A DNA stretch of 64,000 nucleotides from Streptomyces tateyamensis. Its GTDB lineage: Bacteria; Actinomycetota; Actinomycetes; Streptomycetales; Streptomycetaceae. The notes beneath the pieces were generated by a model that worked only from the letters and a program-made list of their open reading frames with translations, was not told the DNA's origin and made no database searches. Both the position numbers and the translations under genes were made by a program. Positions 19,836 through 27,938 of the stretch are shown piece by piece. The stretch covers positions 162,170 through 226,169 of the forward strand of contig NZ_PYBW01000030.1 of the NCBI RefSeq assembly GCF_003205575.1, written 5' to 3'. Position 1 is the first letter of the stretch, and the number at the start of each line of letters is the position of its first letter.

Positions 19836-20025
19836 GGCTGGCTCCCTGGGGTGGTGGGGTACGGCAACGGCGGACCGCGCTGTCCGACCGGGTCAGCATA
19901 TGTGGCCACCGCCCGCTGTCCGCGGCAGTGGCCGGATGGCGGACACCTTGGACAGCCCCGCTCGGGCGCGGCTGGAACCGGGAAGTCGGTGGGGCCGCTG
20001 CCGGGCCCTCACTTAGGCTGACCCC

Positions 20026-21303
20026 ATGAGCTTGTCGCCTGGGGAGGGCGCGCGGGGCCGCGGGTTGTGGTGGTGGGATCGGCGGCGCAGTGCGGCCCTG
20101 GACATGTGCCTGGCCGCACTCGCCGCGCTCGAGTGCGCCGCGGGCGGCTGGTCGCTGGCCGCCAACCAGTTCCACGTCGGTGGGGCGCTGGCGGTGGCCT
20201 GGGCCGTGGTCGGCGCGCTGGGCGGGGCCACCCTGCTGGTGCGCCGGCGCTGGCCGGCCGTGCCGGTGCTGGTCACCATCCTGCTGGTGCCCGCGCTGTT
20301 CGGCATCGTGCTGCTGGAGGTCGCGCTGTACACCCTGGCGTCGACCTGGAACTGGCCGATGCGCCGCGGCCGGGTGGTGGCGCTCTCCGCGGTGGTCTTC
20401 GTGGAGACCACCGCGATGGTGCTGCTGATCTTCCTCACCGGGACCCCGCGGCCCGGCGAGCAGGTGCCGGCCACCTGGGTCTTCGTGCTGATCGCGGTGC
20501 TGGTCGCGGTCGGGCTGACGGTGCCCCCGGTGGTCACCGGGCTGTACCTGGGGGCCAAGCGGCGGCTGGTGGAGTCGCTGACCGACCGCGCGCTGGGCCT
20601 GGAGGCCGAGCTGGACCTGCTGGCCGAGCGGGCCAGCGAGCGGGCCCGGCGGGCGCGCCTTGAGGAGCGGACCCGGATCGCCCGCGAGATGCACGACGTG
20701 GTGGCGCACCGGGTGAGCCTGATGGTGGTGCACGCGGGGGCGCTGGAGCGGATCGTGGCCGGGGACCCGGACCGGGCCGCGCAGAGCGCCAAGCTGATGG
20801 CCGAGACCGGTCGGCAGGCGCTGAACGAGCTGCGCGAGATCCTCGGCGTGCTGCGGATGAACGAGGAGGCCGCGGCCGGTCCGGCGGGCAGCGGGCCGCT
20901 GGCCGAGCTGGCCCGCCTGGTGGAGCAGTCCAAGGCGGCCGGGATGCGGGTCACCCTGACGGTGAGCGGGGACCGGCAGCCGTACCGGCACGAGGCGGAG
21001 CGGACCGCCTACCGGGTGGTGCAGGAGGGGCTGACCAACGCGCACAAGCACGCCGGCGGGGCCGAGGTGCTGGTACTGCTGACCTACCTGCCGAACGGGG
21101 TCCGGGTGGCGGTGGCCAACGACTGCCCCGACGGCGGGGAGCAGGTCCGGCTGCCCAGCGGCGGCAACGGGCTGCTGGGCATGGAGGAACGGGTGCGGGC
21201 GCTGGGCGGCAGCTTCACCGCCGGGCCGGAGAACGGGGGCGGGTTCCGGGTGGAGGCACTGCTGCCGTCCCGGCTGGTCGAGCGGGCCGACCGGCTGAGC
21301 TGA
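20026..21303 (+). CDS. Orphan sensor histidine kinase (NarL-partner, HisKA_3 type)
   Basis: 425 residues. About five transmembrane helices lie in the first 185 residues with no large extracellular domain, so it probably senses the membrane or an intramembrane cue. A dimerisation/phospho-acceptor box follows, IAREMHDVVAHRVSLMVVHAG (phospho-His about residue 223). The N box VVQEGLTNAHKHA and a short G box region GGNGLLGMEERV complete the HATPase domain. No response regulator is adjacent; the LuxR-type regulators at 2.7 and 7 kb are too far away to be paired on position. Confidence 0.88.
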   Translation: MSLSPGEGARGRGLWWWDRRRSAALDMCLAALAALECAAGGWSLAANQFHVGGALAVAWAVVGALGGATLLVRRRWPAVPVLVTILLVPALFGIVLLEVALYTLASTWNWPMRRGRVVALSAVVFVETTAMVLLIFLTGTPRPGEQVPATWVFVLIAVLVAVGLTVPPVVTGLYLGAKRRLVESLTDRALGLEAELDLLAERASERARRARLEERTRIAREMHDVVAHRVSLMVVHAGALERIVAGDPDRAAQSAKLMAETGRQALNELREILGVLRMNEEAAAGPAGSGPLAELARLVEQSKAAGMRVTLTVSGDRQPYRHEAERTAYRVVQEGLTNAHKHAGGAEVLVLLTYLPNGVRVAVANDCPDGGEQVRLPSGGNGLLGMEERVRALGGSFTAGPENGGGFRVEALLPSRLVERADRLS

Positions 21304-21304
21304 T

Positions 21305-21345
21305 CCGGTGGACCGGGCAGCTGCGCGGACCAGCCCGGTGCGCCG
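21305..21345. terminator. Bidirectional stem-loop between the kinase and SUKH-3 genes
   Basis: CCGG (21305-21308) with CCGG (21342-21345) and ACCGGGC (21312-21318) with GCCCGGT (21333-21339) form a hairpin in the 44-base gap between convergent genes. Confidence 0.6.
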
Positions 21346-21347
21346 GC

Positions 21348-21875
21348 TCAGACCAGGTCGGTGATGGAGCGCAGCCGCTGCGGCGCGGTGCCCAGCACCA
21401 GGGTGGAGACCGCCTGGTCCAGGTCGTTGCCCAGGAACCACTCGCCGGTGTGGTCCAGGCTGAACACCCGCCCGCCCTCGTCGATCGCCAGCAGCGCCTG
21501 CCCGGGCAGCTCCTCGCCGAGCGGGGCCAGCCGGGTGTCCAGCGCCCGGCCCAGGTCGGCCAGCGTGCGCGCCTGGTGCAGCCCGCGCAGCGGGTCGAGT
21601 AGGAACGGGGTGCGAGCCACCTCGCGGCCGGCCCCGGACAGCTCGAAGTGCAGGCCGCCGAACTCGGCCCAGGCCTCGATCGCGGCCGGGAAGACGGCAT
21701 GGCCCGCCTGCTCGCCTGCGCGGTGGTCGAGCAGCTGGTCGGCCCAGTCCTCGGCGCGGCGGATCTCCCAGCGCCCGGGGTGCCAGCCGGCCTGCTTGAG
21801 GGCGGCGGCGACGTCGGCGGAGAACCGGGGCGTGGTGCGGGCCGGACCGGCGGTGGGGGTGGCGAGCGGCTTCAG
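21348..21875 (-). CDS. SUKH-3 family immunity-like protein
   Basis: About 175 residues matching SUKH-3 proteins: RFSADVAAALKQAGWHPGRW, HAVFPAAIEAWAEFGGLHF and LGRALDTRLAPLGEE...AIDEGGRVFSLDHTGEWFLG. SUKH superfamily members typically neutralise nuclease and deaminase toxins. The start is odd. Between the upstream deaminase stop (21985) and the domain there is no ATG, GTG or TTG in this frame. CTG 21873-21875 with GGAG 6 bases ahead is my best choice; ATC 21888-21890, or GTG 22083-22085 inside the deaminase gene, are alternatives. It is co-directional with the deaminase gene, about 110 bases behind it. Confidence 0.75.
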   Translation of the reverse strand: MKPLATPTAGPARTTPRFSADVAAALKQAGWHPGRWEIRRAEDWADQLLDHRAGEQAGHAVFPAAIEAWAEFGGLHFELSGAGREVARTPFLLDPLRGLHQARTLADLGRALDTRLAPLGEELPGQALLAIDEGGRVFSLDHTGEWFLGNDLDQAVSTLVLGTAPQRLRSITDLV

Positions 21876-21984
21876 CGGGTGCTCCGAGATCGGTGGACAG
21901 GAACGGCGGGCGGCGGGGCGGCCGCCGGGCCGGGTGCGCCGGGGACGCGGACGGCGCCTCGGTGGCGGGCGGTGGCGGGGCGGC

Positions 21985-22479
21985 TCAGGAGGCCGGGGCG
22001 ACCGCCACGCCGAGCACCGCGAAGTGTTCCAGCAGGGGGGCGCAGGACCGGCAGGGCGGGGCGTGGGTGCCGTGCGCCGGGTCACCCTCCTCGCGGATCC
22101 GCACCGTGGTCAGCTTGGCGCCGCGGAACGCCTTGCGGGCCTCGTGCAGGGTGAGGGGCTTCTTGGCGGCCCGCTTGGACCGGGCCGCGTCCACCGAGTC
22201 CAGGTACTGGGAGAGCAGCACCACCTCGGGGCAGCGGCCGGTGAACCGCTCGCGCTGCGCGACCGGCAGCTGTGCCAGGAACTCGCCGACCAGCGGGTGC
22301 GGCTGCGGCAGCGCGTCCGCCTTGCGGCCCACCAGGGTGTGCACCTCGCCGTTCTTCAGCGACAGCGCGGCGGCCACCGTGGGCAGCAGGCTGTCCCGGA
22401 GGTGGCGCAGCAGCGGGGCGCCGGGCGGCGGGGGCACGGGCGTGACCGGGGTCGGGTGCGGGGCGGTGGTCAGGTCCAC
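21985..22479 (-). CDS. YwqJ-like putative deaminase
   Basis: 164 residues. The centre holds a helical segment with CPEVVLLSQYLDS, followed near the C-terminus by HGTHAPPCRSCAPLLEHF. The PCxxC is the zinc-binding motif of the deaminase fold, and the overall pattern matches YwqJ-related putative deaminases of polymorphic toxin systems. There is no signal peptide, WXG or PAAR leader, so it is a free-standing cytoplasmic protein here. Possible substrates are nucleotides or nucleic acid; this is not shown. GTG 22477-22479 has AGAGGAAGG 10 bases upstream. The SUKH-3 gene follows. Confidence 0.7.
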   Translation of the reverse strand: MDLTTAPHPTPVTPVPPPPGAPLLRHLRDSLLPTVAAALSLKNGEVHTLVGRKADALPQPHPLVGEFLAQLPVAQRERFTGRCPEVVLLSQYLDSVDAARSKRAAKKPLTLHEARKAFRGAKLTTVRIREEGDPAHGTHAPPCRSCAPLLEHFAVLGVAVAPAS

Positions 22480-22716
22480 GACGGCGCTGCCTTCCTCTGG
22501 TCACGAACGGACTGGTCTTCGGCCCCCAGCCTGCCAAACGGCTCGGACGGCCGGGCAACCGGGGGTCTCGGCGGGGTGCTGATGATCCGTCAGTAGTCCT
22601 CGGCGGACACCCGGGCCGGCCGGGGCGGATCAGCACCGGGCCGGGGGGACCGCTCGCAGCCCCGACCCCATACCCTGGTGCCGGCACAATCCGGCTTCAG
22701 CCATGGGGGCTTGCAG

Positions 22717-23718
22717 ATGACGACAGGTCGGCCCGGCGCCGCCGCCGCGCCCAACGCGGCCTACGCGGGTCAGGTGGTCCACTTTCCCGATCCGGTCCGG
22801 GCGGCCAGGTACCCCGAGGGCGTCCGGGTGGACGCCGGCGGCTACCCCGACTTCGGCCCGTACGCGAAGGCGGTGGCCGAGGTCGCCGACCCGCCCGAGG
22901 GCTTCGGCGTGGACGAACTGCGGCTGACCGACTACGTCTCGGCCAACGCCGCCCTGTTCAGCCAGGGCCACGAGCTGTGGGCCGACCAGGAGAGCGCCGT
23001 CGCCACCCCGGCCGGCTGGACCTGGCACCACGCGGTGGGCGGCTCGGCCCCCGGCTGGCGCCGGATGGAGCTGGTCCCGGTCGAGGTCAAGGCGCTGCTG
23101 CGGCACCACGGCGGGCTGGCCCGCTCGGCCGCCGACCACGGCCGGCGCGGCACCCGCCCGCTGCAGGAGCACCGGGCGGCGCACTTCTCGATCTCCAAGG
23201 AGGGCGGCGACCCGGTCACCGTCTCCGAGGACCTGGTGCAGGCGGCCGAGGAGCGCCTCGGCTACCGGCTGCCCGGCCCGTACCGCGAGTTCCTCAAGCT
23301 GGCCGGCGGCCGCGGCCCGGTCGGCGTGGCCCTGGACACCGAGCTGGGCCTGCTGCTGGACCAGCCGTTCCTGACCCTGTGCGAGGAGTACGGGATCGAC
23401 GACCTGGTGTACGCCAACAAGTGCCTGCGCGACCACCTGACCAAGGACTACCTGGGCATCGCCTACGTCCAGGGCGGCATCCTGGCGCTCAAGGTGCGCG
23501 GTGAGCGGCTCGGCTCGGTCTGGTTCTGCCTGTACGACGACGCCCGGGACACCGGTGCGCCCGAGGAGGCGGCGGACCGGGTGGCCCGGCTGCTGCTGCC
23601 CTGCGGCGACACCTTCGACGACTTCCTGCTCCGGCTGGCCGGCAGCCCGCCGGAGCTGGAGTCGGTGGCGGAGCTGATGGTGGACGGCGGCTTCGCGCGC
23701 GCCGTGCCGATGGGCTGA
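22717..23718 (+). CDS. HNH/ENDO VII (WHH-type) nuclease domain fused to a SUKH-1 (SMI1/KNR4) domain
   Basis: 333 residues. Residues about 40-140 carry the pattern of toxin nucleases of the HNH/ENDO VII superfamily: GGYPDFGPYA, then TWHHAVGG...RRMELVPVEVKALLRHHGGLA, with the W-H-H and the later H-GG. Residues about 167-310 are a SUKH-1/SMI1-KNR4 domain (VSEDLVQAAEERLGYRLPGPYREFLKLAGG...FDDFLLRLAG), which is normally an immunity module. Joining toxin-like and immunity-like modules in one chain is unusual. ATG 22717 has GGGGG 8 bases ahead. It diverges from the YwqJ/SUKH-3 pair and leads into a second fusion gene 51 bases later. Confidence 0.75.
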   Translation: MTTGRPGAAAAPNAAYAGQVVHFPDPVRAARYPEGVRVDAGGYPDFGPYAKAVAEVADPPEGFGVDELRLTDYVSANAALFSQGHELWADQESAVATPAGWTWHHAVGGSAPGWRRMELVPVEVKALLRHHGGLARSAADHGRRGTRPLQEHRAAHFSISKEGGDPVTVSEDLVQAAEERLGYRLPGPYREFLKLAGGRGPVGVALDTELGLLLDQPFLTLCEEYGIDDLVYANKCLRDHLTKDYLGIAYVQGGILALKVRGERLGSVWFCLYDDARDTGAPEEAADRVARLLLPCGDTFDDFLLRLAGSPPELESVAELMVDGGFARAVPMG

Positions 23719-23769
23719 GGGACGGGGAGCGGCAGTGGCTGAGACGGTGAAGGTGAAGGCGGTCCTGGC

Positions 23770-26304
23770 ATGGTGACGTACGCGCAGGCGCAGGACCTGG
23801 CGACCGAGTGGATCAACGGCGGGGTCCCGCAGTTCCAGCAGCGCGAGGTGCGGGTGCGGGAGTTCGAGCTGGGCTACGTCTGCTGGGCCGAGGACCGGGC
23901 CGGCGGGCCGGCTTCGGACGGCGGCGGCGCCAAGCTGGTCATCGCCCGGGAGAGCGGGGCGAGCACGCTCTGGCCGGCGCTGCCGGTCAACGAGGTGGTG
24001 CGGCAGTACCAGCAGCGGTACGGCCGGCCGGCCGGTGCGGGACGGGTCGACCTGTCCAAGCCGCTGCCCGGGCCGGTGGAGGCGACCTCCTTCCTGCTCA
24101 GCCCGCCGCAGTGGGTGCAGGAGGCGGCCGTGGCGGCGGTCGCCGCTGAGTCGGAGCGCCTCGGCGCGGCACCGGCCGGGCCGGTCCAGGCTCCCGCGCC
24201 TGCCCCTGCTCCCGTCCCGCCGCCGGCTCCCGCGCCGGTGGTCCAGGCCCAGGTGGCCGCCAGCCCGATGCCGCCGGCGCCCGCGCCGGTCGCCGCCGCT
24301 CCCATCGCCCCCGTGCCGGTCCCGCCGGTGCCGCCGGTCGCCGACCAGCCGCCCGTGCCCGCACCCGCTCGGCTGACCGCGCCGCCGGTCTCCGACCGCC
24401 CGGCCGGGGATGCGCCGACCATGCTCGCACCGCCGCCCAGCTGGGAGCTGGACGAGCACGGCGAGGAGGAGCCGGAGCCGCTCACCCCGCCCGAGGCCCG
24501 CACCGTCCGGATGCCCCCGCCGGTGTCCACCCGCAAGCTCGGCAGCACCCCGCCCGCCGCCCCGGTCCACCAGCCGCCGGTCCAGCCGCCGCCGGTGGTC
24601 CAGCAGCCCCTGGCCGTGCAGCAGCCGCCGGTCGGCGGGTACGCGCCGACCGTGCTGGCCACCGACGGCCCGCCCGGCCTGCTGGGCCTGCCCGGTGCCC
24701 CCGGCACGCCCGGCACCCCCCAGCCCCCGGTCCCGCCGGCGCCCGCCGTCGAGTACGCGCCGACGATGCTGGCCACCGACGGCCCGCCCGGCCTGCTGGG
24801 CCTGCCCGGCGCCCCTGGCACCCCCGCGGCCCCGGCCGGCCGCGGCCGCGGCGAGAGCAGCCCCCCGCCGCCCCCGCCCCCGCCGGGCCTGCGCGGTGGC
24901 GAAGGCCGCCCCGGTGCCGCCCCGGGCGGCGGCCGCGGCGCGGTCGGCGCCCCGCCCCCGCCGCCCCCGGGCGGACTGCTGCACGCGCCCGGCAGCACCC
25001 CGGACCACCACGCGGCCGGCGGCCGCAGCGCCGGCACCACCCCGCCGCCGCCCCCGCCCGCCGTGCTGCGCGGCTCTGGCCAGCCGGCCGCCGCGAGCAC
25101 CCCGGCCCCGGGCGCGGCCGACCTGGCCGACGCCGCCACCAGCAAGGCGGTGCTGCCGCCGCGCCCCGGTGCCGCCCAGGCCCAGGCGCCCACCCAGCTG
25201 GCCGCCCCCGGCCCGGGCGGCTACGGCTTCCCCGGTCCGGTCCCGGCCCAGTCCGGCGCCCCGGTGCCCGGTGCCGCCGCCCCCGTGCCCGGCCTGCCCC
25301 CGCAGGGCGCGCCGGTCCCGCCCGGCGTGCCCGCCATCGGCCCCGGCTACCTCGCGGTGCTCAGCTACCGCGCCCCGGACGGCTCCGAGCAGAAGGTGAT
25401 GTTCCGCAGCGAGCCCGGCACCCCGCACCCGGAGTGGCGGATCCTGCAGGAGCTGCGCCGGCTGAACGTGCCGGCCGAGCAGGGGCTGGAGCTGCACACC
25501 GAGCTGGAGCCCTGCGACCTGCCCGGCGGCTACTGCCTGCGACTGGCCAAGAACTCCTGGCCGAACGTGCGGATCAGCCACACCGCCGCCTACGGCCGCG
25601 ACCTGCCGGCCCGCCAGCAGGGCATGGCCCACCTGCTCAACCACCTGGACGAGCTGCACCAGACGGCCGGCGGCCCGCGCCGACCGCGCCCGGTGCGCGC
25701 GCCGCTGCCGGCGCCCGGCACCGTACCGCCGCGTCCGCCGGCCCCGCCGCAGCAGCTGGCCGCCGAGCTGGGCCAGGTCTTCGGCCCGGCGGTGTTCCGC
25801 TACGAGCAGCGGGCGGTCTCCCGGCAGGGGGTGCCCGAGGTGGTGGCGCAGACCCTGGTCTGGGCCGGGCTGCCGACCAACTTCGGCCCGTTCTTCTGGG
25901 CCCACGCCTCGGAGAACCGGCCGATCCCGACGCTGGCCGAGCTGGCCGCCGAGCGCGGCCGCCCGGCCGCCCCGGACGCCGGCGGCTACCTGGTGCTGGG
26001 CAACGACTACGGCCGCCAGCTCTGTGTGCAGTACGGCACAGCCGCGGTGGTCGCGGTGGACCTCGACGGGGGAGGAACCGGCGAGCCGCCGCGCTTCGTC
26101 AACAGCGGTGTGCCGGAGTTCGTCCGGTCGCTCGCCCTGCTCGGTCGGATGTGGCCGCTGCGCCACGGCCTGACCCCCGATCAGGCCGGTCGCTGGACCA
26201 CCGACTTCCAGGCCGAGCTGATCGCGCTCGACCCGGCCGCCCTCCAGACGCCGGACACCTGGTGGGCGATCCTCCTTGAGCAGTTCTGGGACGGCCTGCT
26301 GTAG
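23770..26304 (+). CDS. Three-module protein: Imm35/YrhB-like, nucleotide-deaminase-like and SUKH-4 domains
   Basis: 844 residues. The N-terminus (MVTYAQAQDLATEWINGG...WPALPVNEVVRQYQQRYG, about 1-85) looks like the YrhB/Imm35 immunity family. About 400 residues of Pro/Ala/Gly-rich linker follow, with an internal 38-residue repeat. Residues about 525-620 carry a deaminase pattern, HPEWRILQELRRL then EPCDLPGGYC, like the XOO_2897-type nucleotide deaminases (named from memory). The C-terminal part (LGQVFGPAVFRYE...TNFGPFFW...GYLVLGNDYG) is SUKH-4. There is no secretion signal. The ATG has only a weak site, and GTG 23773 is possible. It is likely co-transcribed with the nuclease-SUKH gene; real activity is unknown. 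Confidence 0.7.
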   Translation: MVTYAQAQDLATEWINGGVPQFQQREVRVREFELGYVCWAEDRAGGPASDGGGAKLVIARESGASTLWPALPVNEVVRQYQQRYGRPAGAGRVDLSKPLPGPVEATSFLLSPPQWVQEAAVAAVAAESERLGAAPAGPVQAPAPAPAPVPPPAPAPVVQAQVAASPMPPAPAPVAAAPIAPVPVPPVPPVADQPPVPAPARLTAPPVSDRPAGDAPTMLAPPPSWELDEHGEEEPEPLTPPEARTVRMPPPVSTRKLGSTPPAAPVHQPPVQPPPVVQQPLAVQQPPVGGYAPTVLATDGPPGLLGLPGAPGTPGTPQPPVPPAPAVEYAPTMLATDGPPGLLGLPGAPGTPAAPAGRGRGESSPPPPPPPPGLRGGEGRPGAAPGGGRGAVGAPPPPPPGGLLHAPGSTPDHHAAGGRSAGTTPPPPPPAVLRGSGQPAAASTPAPGAADLADAATSKAVLPPRPGAAQAQAPTQLAAPGPGGYGFPGPVPAQSGAPVPGAAAPVPGLPPQGAPVPPGVPAIGPGYLAVLSYRAPDGSEQKVMFRSEPGTPHPEWRILQELRRLNVPAEQGLELHTELEPCDLPGGYCLRLAKNSWPNVRISHTAAYGRDLPARQQGMAHLLNHLDELHQTAGGPRRPRPVRAPLPAPGTVPPRPPAPPQQLAAELGQVFGPAVFRYEQRAVSRQGVPEVVAQTLVWAGLPTNFGPFFWAHASENRPIPTLAELAAERGRPAAPDAGGYLVLGNDYGRQLCVQYGTAAVVAVDLDGGGTGEPPRFVNSGVPEFVRSLALLGRMWPLRHGLTPDQAGRWTTDFQAELIALDPAALQTPDTWWAILLEQFWDGLL
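24640..24830 (+). repeat. Direct repeat, 114-base (38-codon) period, in the Pro-rich linker
   Basis: Two copies begin at 24640 and 24754, each encoding YAPT(V/M)LATDGPPGLLG followed by LPGAPGTP. About 70 bases of each copy are nearly identical. A shorter echo, APTMLA, is encoded near 24412. The Gly-Leu-Pro-Gly-Ala-Pro spacing is collagen-like. Confidence 0.85.
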
Positions 26305-26313
26305 GCCCGCGGT

Positions 26314-26339
26314 CCGGTCCACCCGCCCGGGTGGACCGG
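26314..26339 (+). terminator. Stem-loop after the deaminase/SUKH-4 gene
   Basis: CCGGTCCACCCG (26314-26325) pairs with CGGGTGGACCGG (26328-26339), beginning 9 bases after the stop. The loop is tight, so in practice the inner pairs may open. Confidence 0.7.
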
Positions 26340-26509
26340 GCGGCGGTGTCGCTTCCTTTGGCTTTCCAGATGATCTGCGCAAAATAGGTCAAGAGGAACA
26401 GGTACCCGGCCGGCCGGAACCGAGGGGACTAGGACGTGAGCGAGCCAATGAAGCACACCACCGAGCGATGGGGGCACCCCCTGCCGACGGCTGGGGGAGA
26501 GGCGAGCAA

Positions 26510-27931
26510 ATGAGCGACGCGATCCCCTCCTACGGCTTCACCAGCGCCCGCCGCGGCTACGCGCCGGAGCAGGTCGACCATGCGCTGGCCGCACTGACCG
26601 CCCAGCGGGACGAGGCCTGGCACCACCTGAGCCGGCTCGGCAACCAGGTCCGCGACCTGGAGGCGGCGCTGACCGCTGCCCAGCAGGCCGTGGCCGAAGC
26701 CCCCGAGCCCGACTACGCCACGCTCAGCGAGCAGGCCGGCGACCTGATGGCGATCGCCGACAACGAGGCCCGGCAGATCCGTGACAAGGCGGAACGATTC
26801 GCCGAGGACACCCGGGACGAGACCTACCAGGCCGGCCAGGAGCTGCAGCGCAAGGCCGCCGAGTACGCCGCCACCACCCGCTCCGACGCCGACCAGGCGG
26901 CCCGCCGCACCGAGGAGCGCACCCGGGCCGAGGCCGAGAAGCTGCGCGGCGAGGCCGACCGGGACGCCCGCGCCATCCGGGACGCCGCCACAGCCGAGGC
27001 CGCCGCCATCCGGGTGCGCGCCGCCGAGGCCGGCGAGCGGGCCGAGGCCAAGCTGGCCCAGCTGCGCCGCGAGGCGGACGAGAGGTTCGCCGGCGAGGAG
27101 GCCGCCGCCCAGGCCGAGGAGGCCGAGGTGGCCGCCGCCGCGGAGAGCCGGCTCAAGGAGGCCGAGCAGCACCGCGAGACCACCCTCGGGCGGATCAAGC
27201 AGCTCGACCACGAGGCCCAGGCCCAGGCCGACAAGCTGGTCGAGCAGGCCCGCCGGGAGGCCGAGCGGATCCTGGCGGCCAGTGCCGCCGAGCACGCCGC
27301 GTTCGAGGAGCGGCTGGCCACGGTGCAGACCCACCTGGACCACATCAAGGGCACGCTGGCCTCGCTCACCGGCAAGGCGGTCGGCATGATCGAGCCGGGC
27401 GAGCTGCCGAAGGCCGCCCTCGAGACGGCAGCCCCGGTGCCGGACGCCCCCGCACCGGCGACCCCGAAGCAGGACGCTCCCGCACCGGTCGCTCCCGCAC
27501 CGGTCGCTCCCGCTCAGGACGCTCCCGCACCGGTTGCTCCCGCGCAGGGCGCCCCCCGCACCACGGGCGACGAGCCCACCGCCGCGCTCCGCCTGCCGGA
27601 CGCGCTGCGCGAGGCGGCCGCGGCCCGCCCGGCGCCTCCCGCCGGACCGGTGGACCCGCGAACCGCGCTGCGCGCCGCTGGCGCCGGCCGGCCCCCCGTG
27701 CCGCCCCGCCCGGCCACCCCGCCGCCGACCGCCCCGGTCCAGCCGCCGCAGGCCCCGGCGGTCCGGCCCGGCGCGCCGCAGGACGCGGCGCCGCACAAGG
27801 CCGTGCCGCAGGACGCCGTGCCCCCCGCCAACGCCGAGGACGAGACGGCGATCATCCCCAAGATCATCATCATCGACGACGGCACCACCATCGACAGCCT
27901 GCCCAACACGGTGGGCCGGCGCCGCGCCTGA
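26510..27931 (+). CDS. DivIVA-like coiled-coil protein (Streptomyces 'cellulose-binding protein' type)
   Basis: 473 residues. The opening MSDAIPSYGFTSARRGYAPEQVDHAL resembles the DivIVA-type membrane-associating N-terminus. About 270 residues of almost pure Ala/Glu/Arg coiled coil follow (for example EERTRAEAEKLRGEADRDARAIRDAA). The C-terminal 150 residues are Pro/Ala-rich with tandem DAPAPVAP units and an acidic end. Homologues in Streptomyces are labelled cellulose-binding or polar-growth cytoskeletal proteins; a scaffold role is likelier from sequence. ATG 26510 is chosen over an earlier in-frame start because the conserved part begins there. Confidence 0.75.
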   Translation: MSDAIPSYGFTSARRGYAPEQVDHALAALTAQRDEAWHHLSRLGNQVRDLEAALTAAQQAVAEAPEPDYATLSEQAGDLMAIADNEARQIRDKAERFAEDTRDETYQAGQELQRKAAEYAATTRSDADQAARRTEERTRAEAEKLRGEADRDARAIRDAATAEAAAIRVRAAEAGERAEAKLAQLRREADERFAGEEAAAQAEEAEVAAAAESRLKEAEQHRETTLGRIKQLDHEAQAQADKLVEQARREAERILAASAAEHAAFEERLATVQTHLDHIKGTLASLTGKAVGMIEPGELPKAALETAAPVPDAPAPATPKQDAPAPVAPAPVAPAQDAPAPVAPAQGAPRTTGDEPTAALRLPDALREAAAARPAPPAGPVDPRTALRAAGAGRPPVPPRPATPPPTAPVQPPQAPAVRPGAPQDAAPHKAVPQDAVPPANAEDETAIIPKIIIIDDGTTIDSLPNTVGRRRA

Positions 27932-27938
27932 CCACTCG

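Noticed and set aside
22630-26382. A 1250-codon open frame antisense to the SUKH/deaminase genes
   Set aside because: GC-rich DNA keeps antisense frames open; the product is Arg/Gly/His-rich low-complexity sequence without domains, while the opposite strand encodes clear families.
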